This document shows, one piece after another, positions 33,052-42,106 of a stretch of DNA of 42,144 nt. This DNA is from Pseudoalteromonas peptidolytica (lineage in GTDB: Bacteria; Pseudomonadota; Gammaproteobacteria; Enterobacterales; Alteromonadaceae), in the NCBI RefSeq assembly GCF_012641745.1, contig NZ_WEHZ01000038.1:1-42144 (forward strand). The letters are read 5' to 3'. Each line of letters begins with the position of its first letter. Within the stretch, counting starts at the first letter, position 1. The notes below the pieces were generated by a model. The model saw only the letters and a list, made by a program, of their open reading frames with translations, was not told the DNA's origin and did no database searches. Both the position numbers and the translations under genes were made by a program.

Positions 33052-34362
33052 CAATGGTAGCAATAAGAGCGCAGTGATGATTGTGCCTGTTACCAATAAC
33101 TGTACTAAACAAAAACCCATAATATCTTTGGCTTTGAGCCCCGCAATGGCAAGTACAGGCAGTGCCCAAAAAGGCTGGATAAGGTTAGTCCAAGCGTCTC
33201 CCCAAGCGACAGCCATTGCGACTCTGGATATGTCTGCATTTAGCGCTTCAGCCGCAGGAATAATGATTGGAGCTTGTACAGCCCATTGACCACCACCAGA
33301 AGGCACAAAGATATTAACCAGACCAGCACTTAAAAAACTCCAAACAGGCAGTGTCCATTGACTACTTATAGATACGAAGCCTTGTGATATTTGTTGTGCA
33401 AGACCAGTATCGATCATAATCGCCATGATCCCAGCATAAAACGGAAACTGAATGACAATCCCTGCACCACCTTGGATTGCTTGTTGCAGGCTGGCTAAGA
33501 TATTAGCTGGGGTTTTGTGTAGCATCATGGCTAAGAACAAAAAGAGAGCGATAACGGTATTGAGGGTGAGTGTCCCTCCGTTGAAAATGAAAGTGTAGGC
33601 CAAATAAAAAATACCTAGCATTCCGCTCAATATTCCTATCCATGCAGCATTTTCTAATTGAGATGCTGGGGTATCGTGATGACTAATTTGCGGGGAGTCA
33701 ACGTGTAGCTTTGTTTTATCTATGATAATGGCTTCGTTATCTTTTGGTAGCATGAACTTATTTAAAAGGGGCAAAACAATAAAGATACACAATGTCATCA
33801 ATAGGTTAAATGGTGAAAAGATAGTTTCGGTGGTGGCAATAACACCTATGCTCTGCTCACTAAAGTGCCCAGGTGTCGCGATGGTTAGCGGAATTGAGCC
33901 TGCTAACCCCGCATGCCATACAATAAAACCTGAGTATGCGCTAGCCACTAAGAGGCGATAGTCTACTCTTACGTGCTTTGCGATGGCCTTAGCAAATAAA
34001 GCACCGACCACAAGGCCAAACCCCCAGTTAAGCCAGCTAGCACTCATAGCGACGAGCGTCGTTAACATAATAGCTTGAGACGGGGTCTGGGCTATTCGAG
34101 CTAACTTATCTAACAGCTTAGCCACAGGGGGGGTGATTGCGAGCATATGGCCACATAACAGAACCAGTAACATTTGCATGGCAAAAGTAAGTAGCTTCCA
34201 AAAACCATTGCCCCATGCTTCTATGATTAAGATAGGAGTGCTAGGTGTAAACGCAAAGGCCAGTAGCATCACCGAAAAAGTGAGCAAAAGTACAATAACA
34301 AATGGATCTGGAAGGTACTTATCGACTAATTTAGTGAGTGGGGTGGTAAACTTGCTCAGCAT
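33049..34362 (-). CDS. Short-chain fatty acid transporter, AtoE family
   Basis: The 437-aa product begins MLSKFTTPLTKLVDKYLPDP and has about ten to twelve membrane helices, matching AtoE (440 aa) in length and layout. Typical segments are FVIVLLLTFSVML, NWGFGLVVGALFAK and VPSGGGQWAVQAPI, followed by GDAWTNLIQPFWALP. The family imports short-chain fatty acids such as butyrate. I chose the ATG at 34362 with AGGATG upstream; in-frame ATGs further upstream exist. No ato genes are nearby. Confidence 0.88.
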   Translation of the reverse strand: MLSKFTTPLTKLVDKYLPDPFVIVLLLTFSVMLLAFAFTPSTPILIIEAWGNGFWKLLTFAMQMLLVLLCGHMLAITPPVAKLLDKLARIAQTPSQAIMLTTLVAMSASWLNWGFGLVVGALFAKAIAKHVRVDYRLLVASAYSGFIVWHAGLAGSIPLTIATPGHFSEQSIGVIATTETIFSPFNLLMTLCIFIVLPLLNKFMLPKDNEAIIIDKTKLHVDSPQISHHDTPASQLENAAWIGILSGMLGIFYLAYTFIFNGGTLTLNTVIALFLFLAMMLHKTPANILASLQQAIQGGAGIVIQFPFYAGIMAIMIDTGLAQQISQGFVSISSQWTLPVWSFLSAGLVNIFVPSGGGQWAVQAPIIIPAAEALNADISRVAMAVAWGDAWTNLIQPFWALPVLAIAGLKAKDIMGFCLVQLLVTGTIITALLLLPL

Positions 34363-34581
34363 AGGACATCCTGTTTTCATTATTGTTCTTTGCAAATCAT
34401 AAAGATTGAGCTGCGAAGCACAATATAGCTAAACTTTAAGCTAAAAGTTAGTGGTTTAGGCGAACTTTTAGTAAATAGAAAATGGTTGGTTTGCTTTATT
34501 TTAAATAAAATCAAAAGGTTAAGTTTGGCACGAAACCTGATACATCAAAATAAAGACTTAAAGTAACTAAGAGAGGTAACT

Positions 34582-34809
34582 ATGTCTGGACAAGGTTCTG
34601 GTGGTAATGTCATCGCTGCGCTTTGTAACATATTTTTCCCTGGCCTTGGCCAGTTGGTTCAAGGGCGAATTTTATCTGCCCTGATTTTCGCTATCATTGT
34701 ATTCGGTGGCTATGCGTTATGGTTTCTTCTCATCCCAGCCATTGTTGCTGGAATATTCCATATTTGGGCTATTATTGATGCAGCAAAATATACGCCCCCT
34801 CGGTATTGA
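34582..34809 (+). CDS. Small membrane protein (75 aa), TM2-like
   Basis: Two hydrophobic helices (VIAALCNIFFPGLGQLVQGR and LSALIFAIIVFGGYALW) precede a third weaker one, ending IIDAAKYTPPRY. The PGLGQLVQGR turn is the signature of small TM2-like membrane proteins. GAGAGG lies before the ATG. Its function is unknown. It converges on the AEC permease gene with a 3-bp gap. Confidence 0.8.
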   Translation: MSGQGSGGNVIAALCNIFFPGLGQLVQGRILSALIFAIIVFGGYALWFLLIPAIVAGIFHIWAIIDAAKYTPPRY

Positions 34810-34812
34810 TGG

Positions 34813-35721
34813 CTAGACCAGTAGGAATAGCCAACCTGAAAGCGTGACAACGCTTAGCATAGTAGACAGCACTACGGTGGCGGCAAGCGTCGCCGCTTGA
34901 CTGTCTAGCTGACGCGCAACAAGATAAGCATTTACACCCAGTGGAGAGGCGCTCATTAATGTGATGACTTGCACCTGTTGCGTCGGTAGTTCTAGATAAA
35001 TTGCAAACAAGTAAACGCATGCGGGTAACAGAACCAGTTTTACACTACTTAACCATAGCGCCCCCTTCAGATGTCCTTTTATCCCATATTGCAGCAAACT
35101 CGCGCCGAGAATAAATAAAGCACCTGGAATGGCGGGTTTAGCCAGCCAGCTTAAACTTTCCATCAACAAGCTTGGTGGTTCGACACCAGCTATGTTTAGT
35201 ACTAATCCAGAAGTAATACTGATAACTATCGGGTTGAGTAATAAAGGTTTAACGATCCCTATAAGAGCTTGATTTTTAGCGGCCAGAGAAAAAGTCATAA
35301 AAAACAGCATCAGACTGTGAAAAGTAATGATCATAAAAACCATTGCACCAGCTTGCTTACCGAGCGCCATCAAAATAACTGGAAGTCCCACTAACACCGT
35401 ATTTGAGTAGGTTCCTCCCAAAGCCTTTGTTGCACAATCGGCCTTAGGAAATTTACGCCCTCTAAAAAGTAGTAAATATAGCGCGAGGTAAGTCAGCGCC
35501 ACAGGTAAGTAAAATGACAGTAGTAAGGAGCCGGCCGCTAAATTACTTAAATCGGCTTGTATCATACTGCTAAATAGCAGAACAGGAATACACAAGTTAA
35601 AAATGAAGGTACGCAAGCCATCAAGTTGTTTAATGGGAATAAAGCCAACTTTGGCGCTGACATACCCAGATAACACAATAAAAATAAGGGGAAATAAAAT
35701 CTCAAAAGGTGACATGCGCAA
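34813..35721 (-). CDS. AEC-family (auxin efflux carrier-like) permease
   Basis: The 302-aa protein has ten predicted helices in two five-helix halves. N-terminal PFEILFPLIFIVLSGYVSAK and the segment GGTYSNTVLVGLP, with ASPLGVNAYLVARQ near the C-terminus, are typical of bacterial AEC transporters such as MdcF/YfdV-type carriers. The substrate is unknown, probably an organic acid. Confidence 0.87.
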   Translation of the reverse strand: MRMSPFEILFPLIFIVLSGYVSAKVGFIPIKQLDGLRTFIFNLCIPVLLFSSMIQADLSNLAAGSLLLSFYLPVALTYLALYLLLFRGRKFPKADCATKALGGTYSNTVLVGLPVILMALGKQAGAMVFMIITFHSLMLFFMTFSLAAKNQALIGIVKPLLLNPIVISITSGLVLNIAGVEPPSLLMESLSWLAKPAIPGALFILGASLLQYGIKGHLKGALWLSSVKLVLLPACVYLFAIYLELPTQQVQVITLMSASPLGVNAYLVARQLDSQAATLAATVVLSTMLSVVTLSGWLFLLV

Positions 35722-35782
35722 ACCAAATATAATTAAGCTAGGTGCAATTCTATCAATGAATGCTTAGCGGGTACTACTGGGG

Positions 35783-35788
35783 TATAAT
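35783..35788 (+). promoter_or_regulatory. Candidate -10 box of the yacL promoter
   Basis: A perfect TATAAT lies 32 bp before the yacL start. The -35 region (TGCTTA, 35761-35766) is poor, with 16-bp spacing. Confidence 0.5.
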
Positions 35789-35819
35789 GCAAAGGTGTAT
35801 TTTTTAGCAAATAGTAACA

Positions 35820-36188
35820 ATGGAATACCAATTTATTCGTGATCCACTTTCAGGCTTTCGTGCTCGCTTTAATGATGAACATGCTTTAATCGGCCGATGG
35901 TTGTCTGAAGAACTTGATCATAACAGTGTAAGAGTATTAATTTCTCAATTAGAAGCGCTCTCTTTTCAAAAGGAAGAGCTTATTCTCACAGGTAAAGAAA
36001 TTCGCGCGACTTTTACCCCACAAGAAGCCTTGTTTGAAAGTCACGCGTTGTTTCATGAAAGTGAGGACGTGATGCAGTATCAAGAAGATGCGTTAGCGTT
36101 AGATGAATCAGGTATGATGGCCATTTGCGGTTACGAAGATTTTATGCCAATGTTGAAGGAGTGGGCTGAGTTTATACGAGCAAAATGA
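35820..36188 (+). CDS. yacL: YacL (UPF0231) family protein
   Basis: The 122-aa acidic protein begins MEYQFIRDPLSGFRARFND and contains ALDESGMMAICGYEDFMPML near its end, lining up with E. coli YacL (MDYEFLRD at the start and SLCGVEDFL near the end, with the same length). Function is unknown in the family. Confidence 0.88.
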   Translation: MEYQFIRDPLSGFRARFNDEHALIGRWLSEELDHNSVRVLISQLEALSFQKEELILTGKEIRATFTPQEALFESHALFHESEDVMQYQEDALALDESGMMAICGYEDFMPMLKEWAEFIRAK

Positions 36189-36258
36189 GTGTTAGTACAT
36201 AATGTTTTCGTACATCTGATTTTGCTCATCGCATTTTATTTATTCTGCAAGGTTCAGC

Positions 36259-36960
36259 TTATTTAGGTGTGCCGTAAAGTTGCTCTGCCCTATTGAACAA
36301 GACCCAAGAGGTTAATATGTATTTGTCGTTGGAAATGGGAATGTTGCCTCTGTGAGTATGAGTAAAGTACCCGGGAGCGATAACTATTGAACCCTTTACT
36401 GGTGCAATTTTACGTTGCTGATAATAAAATTCAGTCTCACCACCTTCCTCTACATCATTAAGGTAAAACATAAATAATAGTACTCTGTGTAAAGCCTCAT
36501 TATGGTCGTGTTGAGGATAAACTTCGCTGTGCCAATAAGGGTAGCCGCCTTTATTTATTTGATATCGTTGTGCTTGAATTGCACCTAAACGAAACAGCTG
36601 CTGAGTGAGCACGGGGAGTTGTGGCTTGCCGACTTCTTCAAAGTTATCCACAGTTACATCGACAGGTTCCCCTGTTTTTGGATGGTACACTTTAAGCCCG
36701 AACGCACCAATGATCATAAAAAAGTGTTCTTCAAGGTATTCAAATAAGTGCTTTGCTGTAACCTGTTGAATGTACTGTAACTGTTTGGCATAGTCAGGAT
36801 AAGAATTTAAATAGAGATCTTGACTCACCTTTTTGTTCAAATCCACACCACCAGATGTGGTTCCTTGCTGTAAGTGTGGGCTGCGATCAAAGGTCTGAAT
36901 AAATTCATCACAAAAGTCTGAACTGAGTGCGTTATCATAAACGCGAATAAAATCACTCAT
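36259..36960 (-). CDS. 2OG-Fe(II) oxygenase (PKHD-type hydroxylase-like)
   Basis: The 233-aa protein has the double-stranded beta-helix iron site: H144 and E146 (YWHSEVYP), the distal histidine H201 or H203 (YFTHTHRGNIP) and K213 as a likely 2-oxoglutarate contact. The segment LLFMFYLNDVEEGGETEF is a standard prolyl-4-hydroxylase-like signature. It uses 2-oxoglutarate, oxygen and iron; the substrate is unknown. It is divergent from the thioesterase gene, 29 bp away. Confidence 0.87.
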   Translation of the reverse strand: MSDFIRVYDNALSSDFCDEFIQTFDRSPHLQQGTTSGGVDLNKKVSQDLYLNSYPDYAKQLQYIQQVTAKHLFEYLEEHFFMIIGAFGLKVYHPKTGEPVDVTVDNFEEVGKPQLPVLTQQLFRLGAIQAQRYQINKGGYPYWHSEVYPQHDHNEALHRVLLFMFYLNDVEEGGETEFYYQQRKIAPVKGSIVIAPGYFTHTHRGNIPISNDKYILTSWVLFNRAEQLYGTPK

Positions 36961-36989
36961 GTTTTTCCCTAGTTTTTATTGGAGTTATC

Positions 36990-37379
36990 ATGCTGTCTGA
37001 AAAACTTATGCCGCGTTTTTGTGACACCGACGTGCTTGGACATATTAACAATACCGTACTACCCGTATGGTTTGAAGCTGCGCGCACACCTATTTTCAAA
37101 ATATTTACACCTGATTTAAATCCCAAAGCATGGAAGTTAATCGTAGCGAAGATAGAAGTAACCTTTAAAGGCGAGCTATTTTATGGTCAAGAGGTGGAGA
37201 TAAAGACCGTGATTGAGCGTGTTGGCAATAGCTCCTTTGTGATATTACAGCAAGCTTGGCAGCACCAAGAGTGCTGCGCTGAAGGTAGAACAACTATGGT
37301 TCGATATGACTTTGCTGCAAAGTCTTCAAAATCACTTAGTCAACAAGAGCGAGAGTCGTTAGCTCACTTTATGGTTTAA
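36990..37379 (+). CDS. Hotdog-fold acyl-CoA thioesterase (YbgC/4HBT-like)
   Basis: The 129-aa protein has the 4HBT signature RFCDTDVLGHINN (residues 9-21), with an aspartate as the likely catalytic residue, followed by the long hotdog helix and strand LIVAKIEVTFKGELFYGQEV. These enzymes hydrolyse acyl-CoA thioesters. GGAG lies before the ATG. It overlaps the end of the converging membrane-protein gene by 11 bp. Confidence 0.87.
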   Translation: MLSEKLMPRFCDTDVLGHINNTVLPVWFEAARTPIFKIFTPDLNPKAWKLIVAKIEVTFKGELFYGQEVEIKTVIERVGNSSFVILQQAWQHQECCAEGRTTMVRYDFAAKSSKSLSQQERESLAHFMV

Positions 37380-38442
37380 GCCCTTTAAACTGGTGACCTA
37401 TGGCTGCGGAGATGCAGGGCTTAACAGTATATGTATAACCATATTTAGCTGTGCTGTTTGGCATGATCTCCAATATTTCATAATCGTTTAGCTCGACTAT
37501 GTTACTCCCTTCGGTATGTTCGCAACGCGAACTACCGTCGGATTCAAAACGAAAGATAAAATAGGCGAGAATTTGGTTGAGCACCTCATCATAGTTTTGA
37601 CTAGCATCTGACTTATCTGTTTCTGAACCATTGTTAATAGAAACTGAGAGCGACGTTGACTCACTATTTTGTGTTTCTGGTGGCGTTGTTTGAAGCTCAT
37701 TCAGCTCAGTTGACGCTGCTTTTATATCCGTCGTGAGAGACTCGGCTGCTTCTGGTACAGTTCCTCGCGCCTCAAAGGTAATGCCATTTTCATCGATTTT
37801 AAAATCAGATGAAAGCTCTCCAATGGTGTTTGAAGCTCCTGACTTTGTTATACCTAGCACCAAAAAAGCAAGTAGAACAAAACACATGATAAGCCGAATG
37901 ATTGCGGTAGTCGCAGGGAATCGATAGTGGGTTTCATGCCAAAATGGCTTGATACGAAGTGGCTTTAGTAAGAATAGCAGCACCACATAGAGGGTCATTA
38001 AAAGCTGCGTCAGTATCAACAAGAAAGTGCTAGTAATAAAAAACCATGTTGGTAATGACAGTAAAACACTGAGGTTATGGGTATAAGGAAAGTTATCGGT
38101 GCTGACTCCAGTTAAATCATTTATCCTGCCGTCTGCTTGGACCAGAACAAAATTGGCGATTAAGGCGTAAAACAACAGAATTAATGTTTTACCAGGAATG
38201 CTTTCCCAAAATGTGATGATGCGGGGCCAAAATTCGTAACACAACGCAATAACTGTGGTGATTAAAATCAAACACGCGGTAAAGATATGATCTTCGGGTT
38301 GTGTAACACTGAAGAGGAAAATAAGGAAGCTAATTAAGTAGTATCGCTGAGCGAGTGTTAGGCTTTGCCAAAATTGCTGAAAACCAAAGCGTAATTTAGC
38401 TAAGTAGGCGGTAAAATTTTTGGGTGCAAGAAGTTGGTGCAT
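37369..38442 (-). CDS. Membrane protein of unknown function
   Basis: The 357-aa product has about five hydrophobic helices in its first 210 residues, then a soluble, Ser/Thr/Glu-rich region (about 215-290) and a C-terminal part with cysteines (SSRCEHTEG and KPCISAAIG). I do not recognise the family. The ATG at 38442 gives MHQLLAPK; a TTG three codons upstream is the alternative. Neither has a visible ribosome-binding site, and the start codon lies inside one arm of a 14-bp inverted repeat. It is downstream of uvrA on the same strand, 50 bp away. Confidence 0.7.
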   Translation of the reverse strand: MHQLLAPKNFTAYLAKLRFGFQQFWQSLTLAQRYYLISFLIFLFSVTQPEDHIFTACLILITTVIALCYEFWPRIITFWESIPGKTLILLFYALIANFVLVQADGRINDLTGVSTDNFPYTHNLSVLLSLPTWFFITSTFLLILTQLLMTLYVVLLFLLKPLRIKPFWHETHYRFPATTAIIRLIMCFVLLAFLVLGITKSGASNTIGELSSDFKIDENGITFEARGTVPEAAESLTTDIKAASTELNELQTTPPETQNSESTSLSVSINNGSETDKSDASQNYDEVLNQILAYFIFRFESDGSSRCEHTEGSNIVELNDYEILEIMPNSTAKYGYTYTVKPCISAAIGHQFKGLKP

Positions 38443-38473
38443 AATAAGCAAGTTTATAATTATTATGCACCAA
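38434..38473. repeat. 14-bp perfect inverted repeat over a start codon
   Basis: TTGGTGCATAATAA (38434-38447) and TTATTATGCACCAA (38460-38473) are separated by 12 nt. The repeat lies between uvrA and the membrane-protein gene and includes the latter's ATG. It has no U-run, so it is not a normal terminator. Confidence 0.8.
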
Positions 38474-38492
38474 TAATAGAGATTTTTAGAAA

Positions 38493-41315
38493 TTATGACA
38501 ATAAAGGTTTTAGGTACTTTCCGGTATGAGAACCTGCAAAGTTTGCCACTGTCTCAGGCGTTCCGGATACCAATATTTGTCCGCCTCCAGCTCCTCCTTC
38601 AGGACCTAAATCTACAATCCAATCCGCGGTTTTGATGACATCCAGGTTATGCTCGATTACAAGTACTGTATTGCCATGGTCACGCAGACGGTGGAGCACG
38701 GCAAGTAGTTGTTGTATGTCATGAAAGTGCAACCCAGTTGTCGGCTCGTCGAGAATGTAGAGTGTTTTACCTGTATCTCGTTTTGATAACTCCCGCGCAA
38801 GCTTAACCCGCTGTGCTTCGCCTCCAGACAAAGTTGTTGCGGCTTGCCCTAAACGAATGTAAGAAAGGCCAACATCCATTAACGTTTGCAGTTTGCGGTT
38901 AATTGCTGGGATTTTATCAAAAAATGCTCTGGCATCTTCAACAGTCATCTCTAGTACTTCGTGGATGTTTTTACCTTTATAAAGCACCTCAAGTGTTTCA
39001 CGGTTATAACGTTTGCCTGCACATACATCACAAGGTACATAAACATCCGGCAAAAAGTGCATTTCTACTTTAATGACACCATCGCCTTGGCAAGCTTCAC
39101 AACGACCACCTTTGACATTGAAACTGAAGCGACCTACTTTGTAGCCACGTGAACGCGCTTCTTGGGTCGCTGCAAATAGTTCACGGATGGCGGTAAAAAT
39201 ACCGGTATAAGTTGCAGGGTTAGACCTTGGAGTACGGCCTATAGGGCTTTGATCAATATCGATGACTTTATCAAAATGCTCAAGACCCTGGATTGACTCG
39301 TAGGGGGCCGCTTCTTGGGTCGTTGCGCCATTCAATTCTTGGTGAGCAAGCTTAAATAGGGTGTCATTGATTAAAGTGGATTTACCTGAACCTGACACTC
39401 CCGTAATACAGGTCATTAAACCAACTGGAACGCTCAAGTTAACATTCTTAAGGTTATTGCCAGTTGCACCTTTCAACTCTAACCATTTGTCATCGCTGAG
39501 GTGTCTTTGGGCTGGTACTTCTATGCGTTTTTCACCACTGAGATATTGCCCAGTGAGTGAGTCTTTACTCTGCATTATGTCATCGCGATTACCCTCAGCG
39601 ACAACATAGCCACCATGAACACCTGCACCTGGCCCAATATCAATGATATGGTCGGCTGCGCGGATAGCATCTTCGTCATGTTCAACAACGATAACAGTAT
39701 TACCAAGATCTCTTAGATGAGTCAGCGTTTTGAGCAGACGGTCATTGTCGCGTTGATGTAGCCCAATGGAAGGTTCATCTAACACGTACATTACGCCAAC
39801 AAGACCAGCTCCAATTTGGCTAGCAAGACGGATGCGCTGAGCTTCTCCGCCGGATAAAGTGTCTGCACTGCGCTCTAGTGATAAATAGTTCAAGCCAACA
39901 TTGATCAAAAATGACAGTCGATCGCGAATTTCTTTCAATACTTTGTCTGCGATTTGGGCTTTTTGCCCACTAAGCGCCAGCTCAGTAAAAAACTGACTTG
40001 CTTCACCAATACTCATAGTGGTGATAGCGGGTAAGTTGGTCGCACCGATAAATACATGACGCGCCTCTTCTCGCAGTCGCGAACCATCACAGCTAGGGCA
40101 GGCTTGACTGGTTTGATATTTTGCAAGCTCTTCACGCACAGAACTAGACTCCGTTTCTCGATAACGGCGGTTCATATTGTTCAGTACACCTTCAAACTCG
40201 TGATTACGCGTGATCAAATCGCCTCTATCGTTGCGATATTTAAAAGCGATTTTGGTTTTTCCTGATCCTTCCAATACGACTTTTTGGAATTTACTAGGTA
40301 ACTCTTTAAATGGAGTTTCAAGATCAAAACCGTATTGTTCTGCAACAGAGCTTAGCATTTGGAAATAATAAAAGCTGCGCTTATCCCATCCCTTGATTGC
40401 CCCGCCAGCTAAACTGAGCTCCGGATTTTGGACGACTCGTTTTGGATCAAAGTATTGCTTTACTCCTAAGCCATCACAGCTTTGACAAGCTCCGGCTGGG
40501 TTGTTGAAAGAAAAGAGTCGAGGCTCTAACTCGGTCATCGCGTAGCCACAGCTTGGACAAGCAAAATTAGCTGAAAAGACCAATTCTTCCGCTTGGTTGT
40601 CATCCATATAGGCAACTTGTGCGATGCCATCAGCTAGCTCCAGTGCCGTTTCAAAGGATTCTGCTAGGCGTTGTTCAAGTCCAGGCTTGACTTTAAAGCG
40701 ATCGACTACAACTTCGATAGTGTGCTTTTTCTGAAGTTCAAGTGTTGGTGGATCTGATAAATCGCAGACTTCACCATCAATACGCGCCCGTATAAAACCT
40801 TGACTGGCAAGTTCCTCTAGTAGCTTGACATGCTCACCTTTACGATTTTTCACCACCGGTGCCAACAGCATTAATTTACTGTCTTGTGGCAATGCTAAAA
40901 CAGTGTCTACCATTTGGCTGATAGTTTGCGCGGCTAAAGGCAAATTGTGAGTTGGGCATCTCGGCTCTCCTACACGAGCAAATAGCAACCTAAGATAATC
41001 GTATATCTCGGTAATTGTGCCGACCGTTGAGCGTGGGTTATGAGAGGTCGATTTTTGTTCAATAGAGATGGCTGGAGATAACCCCTCGATATGATCGACG
41101 TCGGGTTTTTCCATTAATGATAAAAACTGTCTCGCGTATGCCGATAATGACTCAACGTAGCGTCGCTGACCTTCCGCGTATAAAGTATCGAATGCTAACG
41201 ACGACTTACCTGAACCTGAGAGACCTGTGATCACTATTAACTTGTCTCTAGGGATGGTGAGAGAAATGTCTTTTAAATTGTGGGTGCGGGCACCCCTGAC
41301 TTCTATTTTATCCAT
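38493..41315 (-). CDS. uvrA: UvrA, excinuclease ABC subunit A
   Basis: The 940-aa protein has the full UvrA layout: two ABC ATPase modules with Walker A GLSGSGKSS (about residue 31) and GVSGSGKST (about 640), signatures LSGGEAQRIRLA and LSGGEAQRVKLA, Walker B YVLDEPSIGL and YILDEPTTGL, and zinc fingers CPSC...CQSC and CEAC...CDVC. It recognises bulky DNA lesions with UvrB in nucleotide excision repair. I saw no clear LexA box upstream. Confidence 0.97.
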   Translation of the reverse strand: MDKIEVRGARTHNLKDISLTIPRDKLIVITGLSGSGKSSLAFDTLYAEGQRRYVESLSAYARQFLSLMEKPDVDHIEGLSPAISIEQKSTSHNPRSTVGTITEIYDYLRLLFARVGEPRCPTHNLPLAAQTISQMVDTVLALPQDSKLMLLAPVVKNRKGEHVKLLEELASQGFIRARIDGEVCDLSDPPTLELQKKHTIEVVVDRFKVKPGLEQRLAESFETALELADGIAQVAYMDDNQAEELVFSANFACPSCGYAMTELEPRLFSFNNPAGACQSCDGLGVKQYFDPKRVVQNPELSLAGGAIKGWDKRSFYYFQMLSSVAEQYGFDLETPFKELPSKFQKVVLEGSGKTKIAFKYRNDRGDLITRNHEFEGVLNNMNRRYRETESSSVREELAKYQTSQACPSCDGSRLREEARHVFIGATNLPAITTMSIGEASQFFTELALSGQKAQIADKVLKEIRDRLSFLINVGLNYLSLERSADTLSGGEAQRIRLASQIGAGLVGVMYVLDEPSIGLHQRDNDRLLKTLTHLRDLGNTVIVVEHDEDAIRAADHIIDIGPGAGVHGGYVVAEGNRDDIMQSKDSLTGQYLSGEKRIEVPAQRHLSDDKWLELKGATGNNLKNVNLSVPVGLMTCITGVSGSGKSTLINDTLFKLAHQELNGATTQEAAPYESIQGLEHFDKVIDIDQSPIGRTPRSNPATYTGIFTAIRELFAATQEARSRGYKVGRFSFNVKGGRCEACQGDGVIKVEMHFLPDVYVPCDVCAGKRYNRETLEVLYKGKNIHEVLEMTVEDARAFFDKIPAINRKLQTLMDVGLSYIRLGQAATTLSGGEAQRVKLARELSKRDTGKTLYILDEPTTGLHFHDIQQLLAVLHRLRDHGNTVLVIEHNLDVIKTADWIVDLGPEGGAGGGQILVSGTPETVANFAGSHTGKYLKPLLS

Positions 41316-41495
41316 ACGACCCTTGTGTCTTCTCGTGTGCTGTAGTGAGTGAGCGATACTAATTCATCAAAATGAAATATGAACCAGTCATAACATGATG
41401 TGAAGTGAACAGATTACCGCATCCCGAATATAAAATTAAGTTATCTGTGCTAAACGAACTAAACTTATTAAACCGATCAGTCAGAGATCAGTACT

Positions 41496-42020
41496 TTGTA
41501 TCGACTATTACTCTTATTCGCGCTGTTTTGTCAGGGTATTATGGCTTGTGAGCTGGTGGTAAGGTTTGAAAATTATGCGGCACAATCAAAATTGGATGAG
41601 GATTTAGTGTGGCATGGAATAGATGTGGATTTTGCTAAGGCTTTACTGGATGAAGCGGGTTGCTGTTATCGTTTTGTGAGTATTCCTTGGGGGCGGGCAT
41701 TAAAGCTGCTAGAAGAAGGAGAAATAGATCTTATTTTAAGTGTTACCAAAACACCTTTGCGTGAACAGTATGCCTATTTTATTGGTCCTCAAAGAATGGA
41801 AACGATTGTATTTGCAATGAATGCACATGCGCCATATCAATTAGATTCATTAGAGTCGTTGTTCCACCTCTCAAAGCCAATTGCCATTCAACGTAACGCC
41901 TATTACGGTGAGGCATTTACTCAGCGGCTCAAACAACGTAAAGACAATGAAACACAATTCATCTTTGTTCCAGATAATCAAGTAAAACTTAATTTGCTGA
42001 AAAAGGGGCGTATTGCTTAA
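41496..42020 (+). pseudogene. Truncated family-3 extracellular solute-binding protein
   Basis: The 174-aa product begins with a signal peptide (MYRLLLLFALFCQGIMA, TTG start) and shows the SBP_bac_3 opening: GIDVDFAKALLDEAG, FVSIPWGRALKLLEEGEIDL and SVTKTPLREQYAYF. Family members normally have 230-260 residues. This copy stops at LLKKGRIA, where relatives continue about 70 residues further. The second half of the ligand-binding fold is incomplete, so I call it a truncated gene; a naturally short protein is possible. Confidence 0.65.
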
Positions 42021-42071
42021 TGCTGATCAGTTAAGAAGTTGATCGGTTGACCGATCAAAATGATCATGCAC

Positions 42072-42106
42072 AATCCGTAGCTAGGCAACTAACTACGGAT
42101 TTTTTG
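42072..42106 (+). terminator. Intrinsic terminator after the truncated solute-binding gene
   Basis: AATCCGTAG (42072-42080) pairs with CTACGGATT (42093-42101) and is followed by a T-run. A second small hairpin, TTGATCGG/CCGATCAA with a TTGA loop, lies upstream at 42039-42058. Confidence 0.85.

Noticed and set aside
41316..41495. LexA box in the uvrA upstream region
   Set aside because: No CTG-N10-CAG motif was found on either strand in this stretch.
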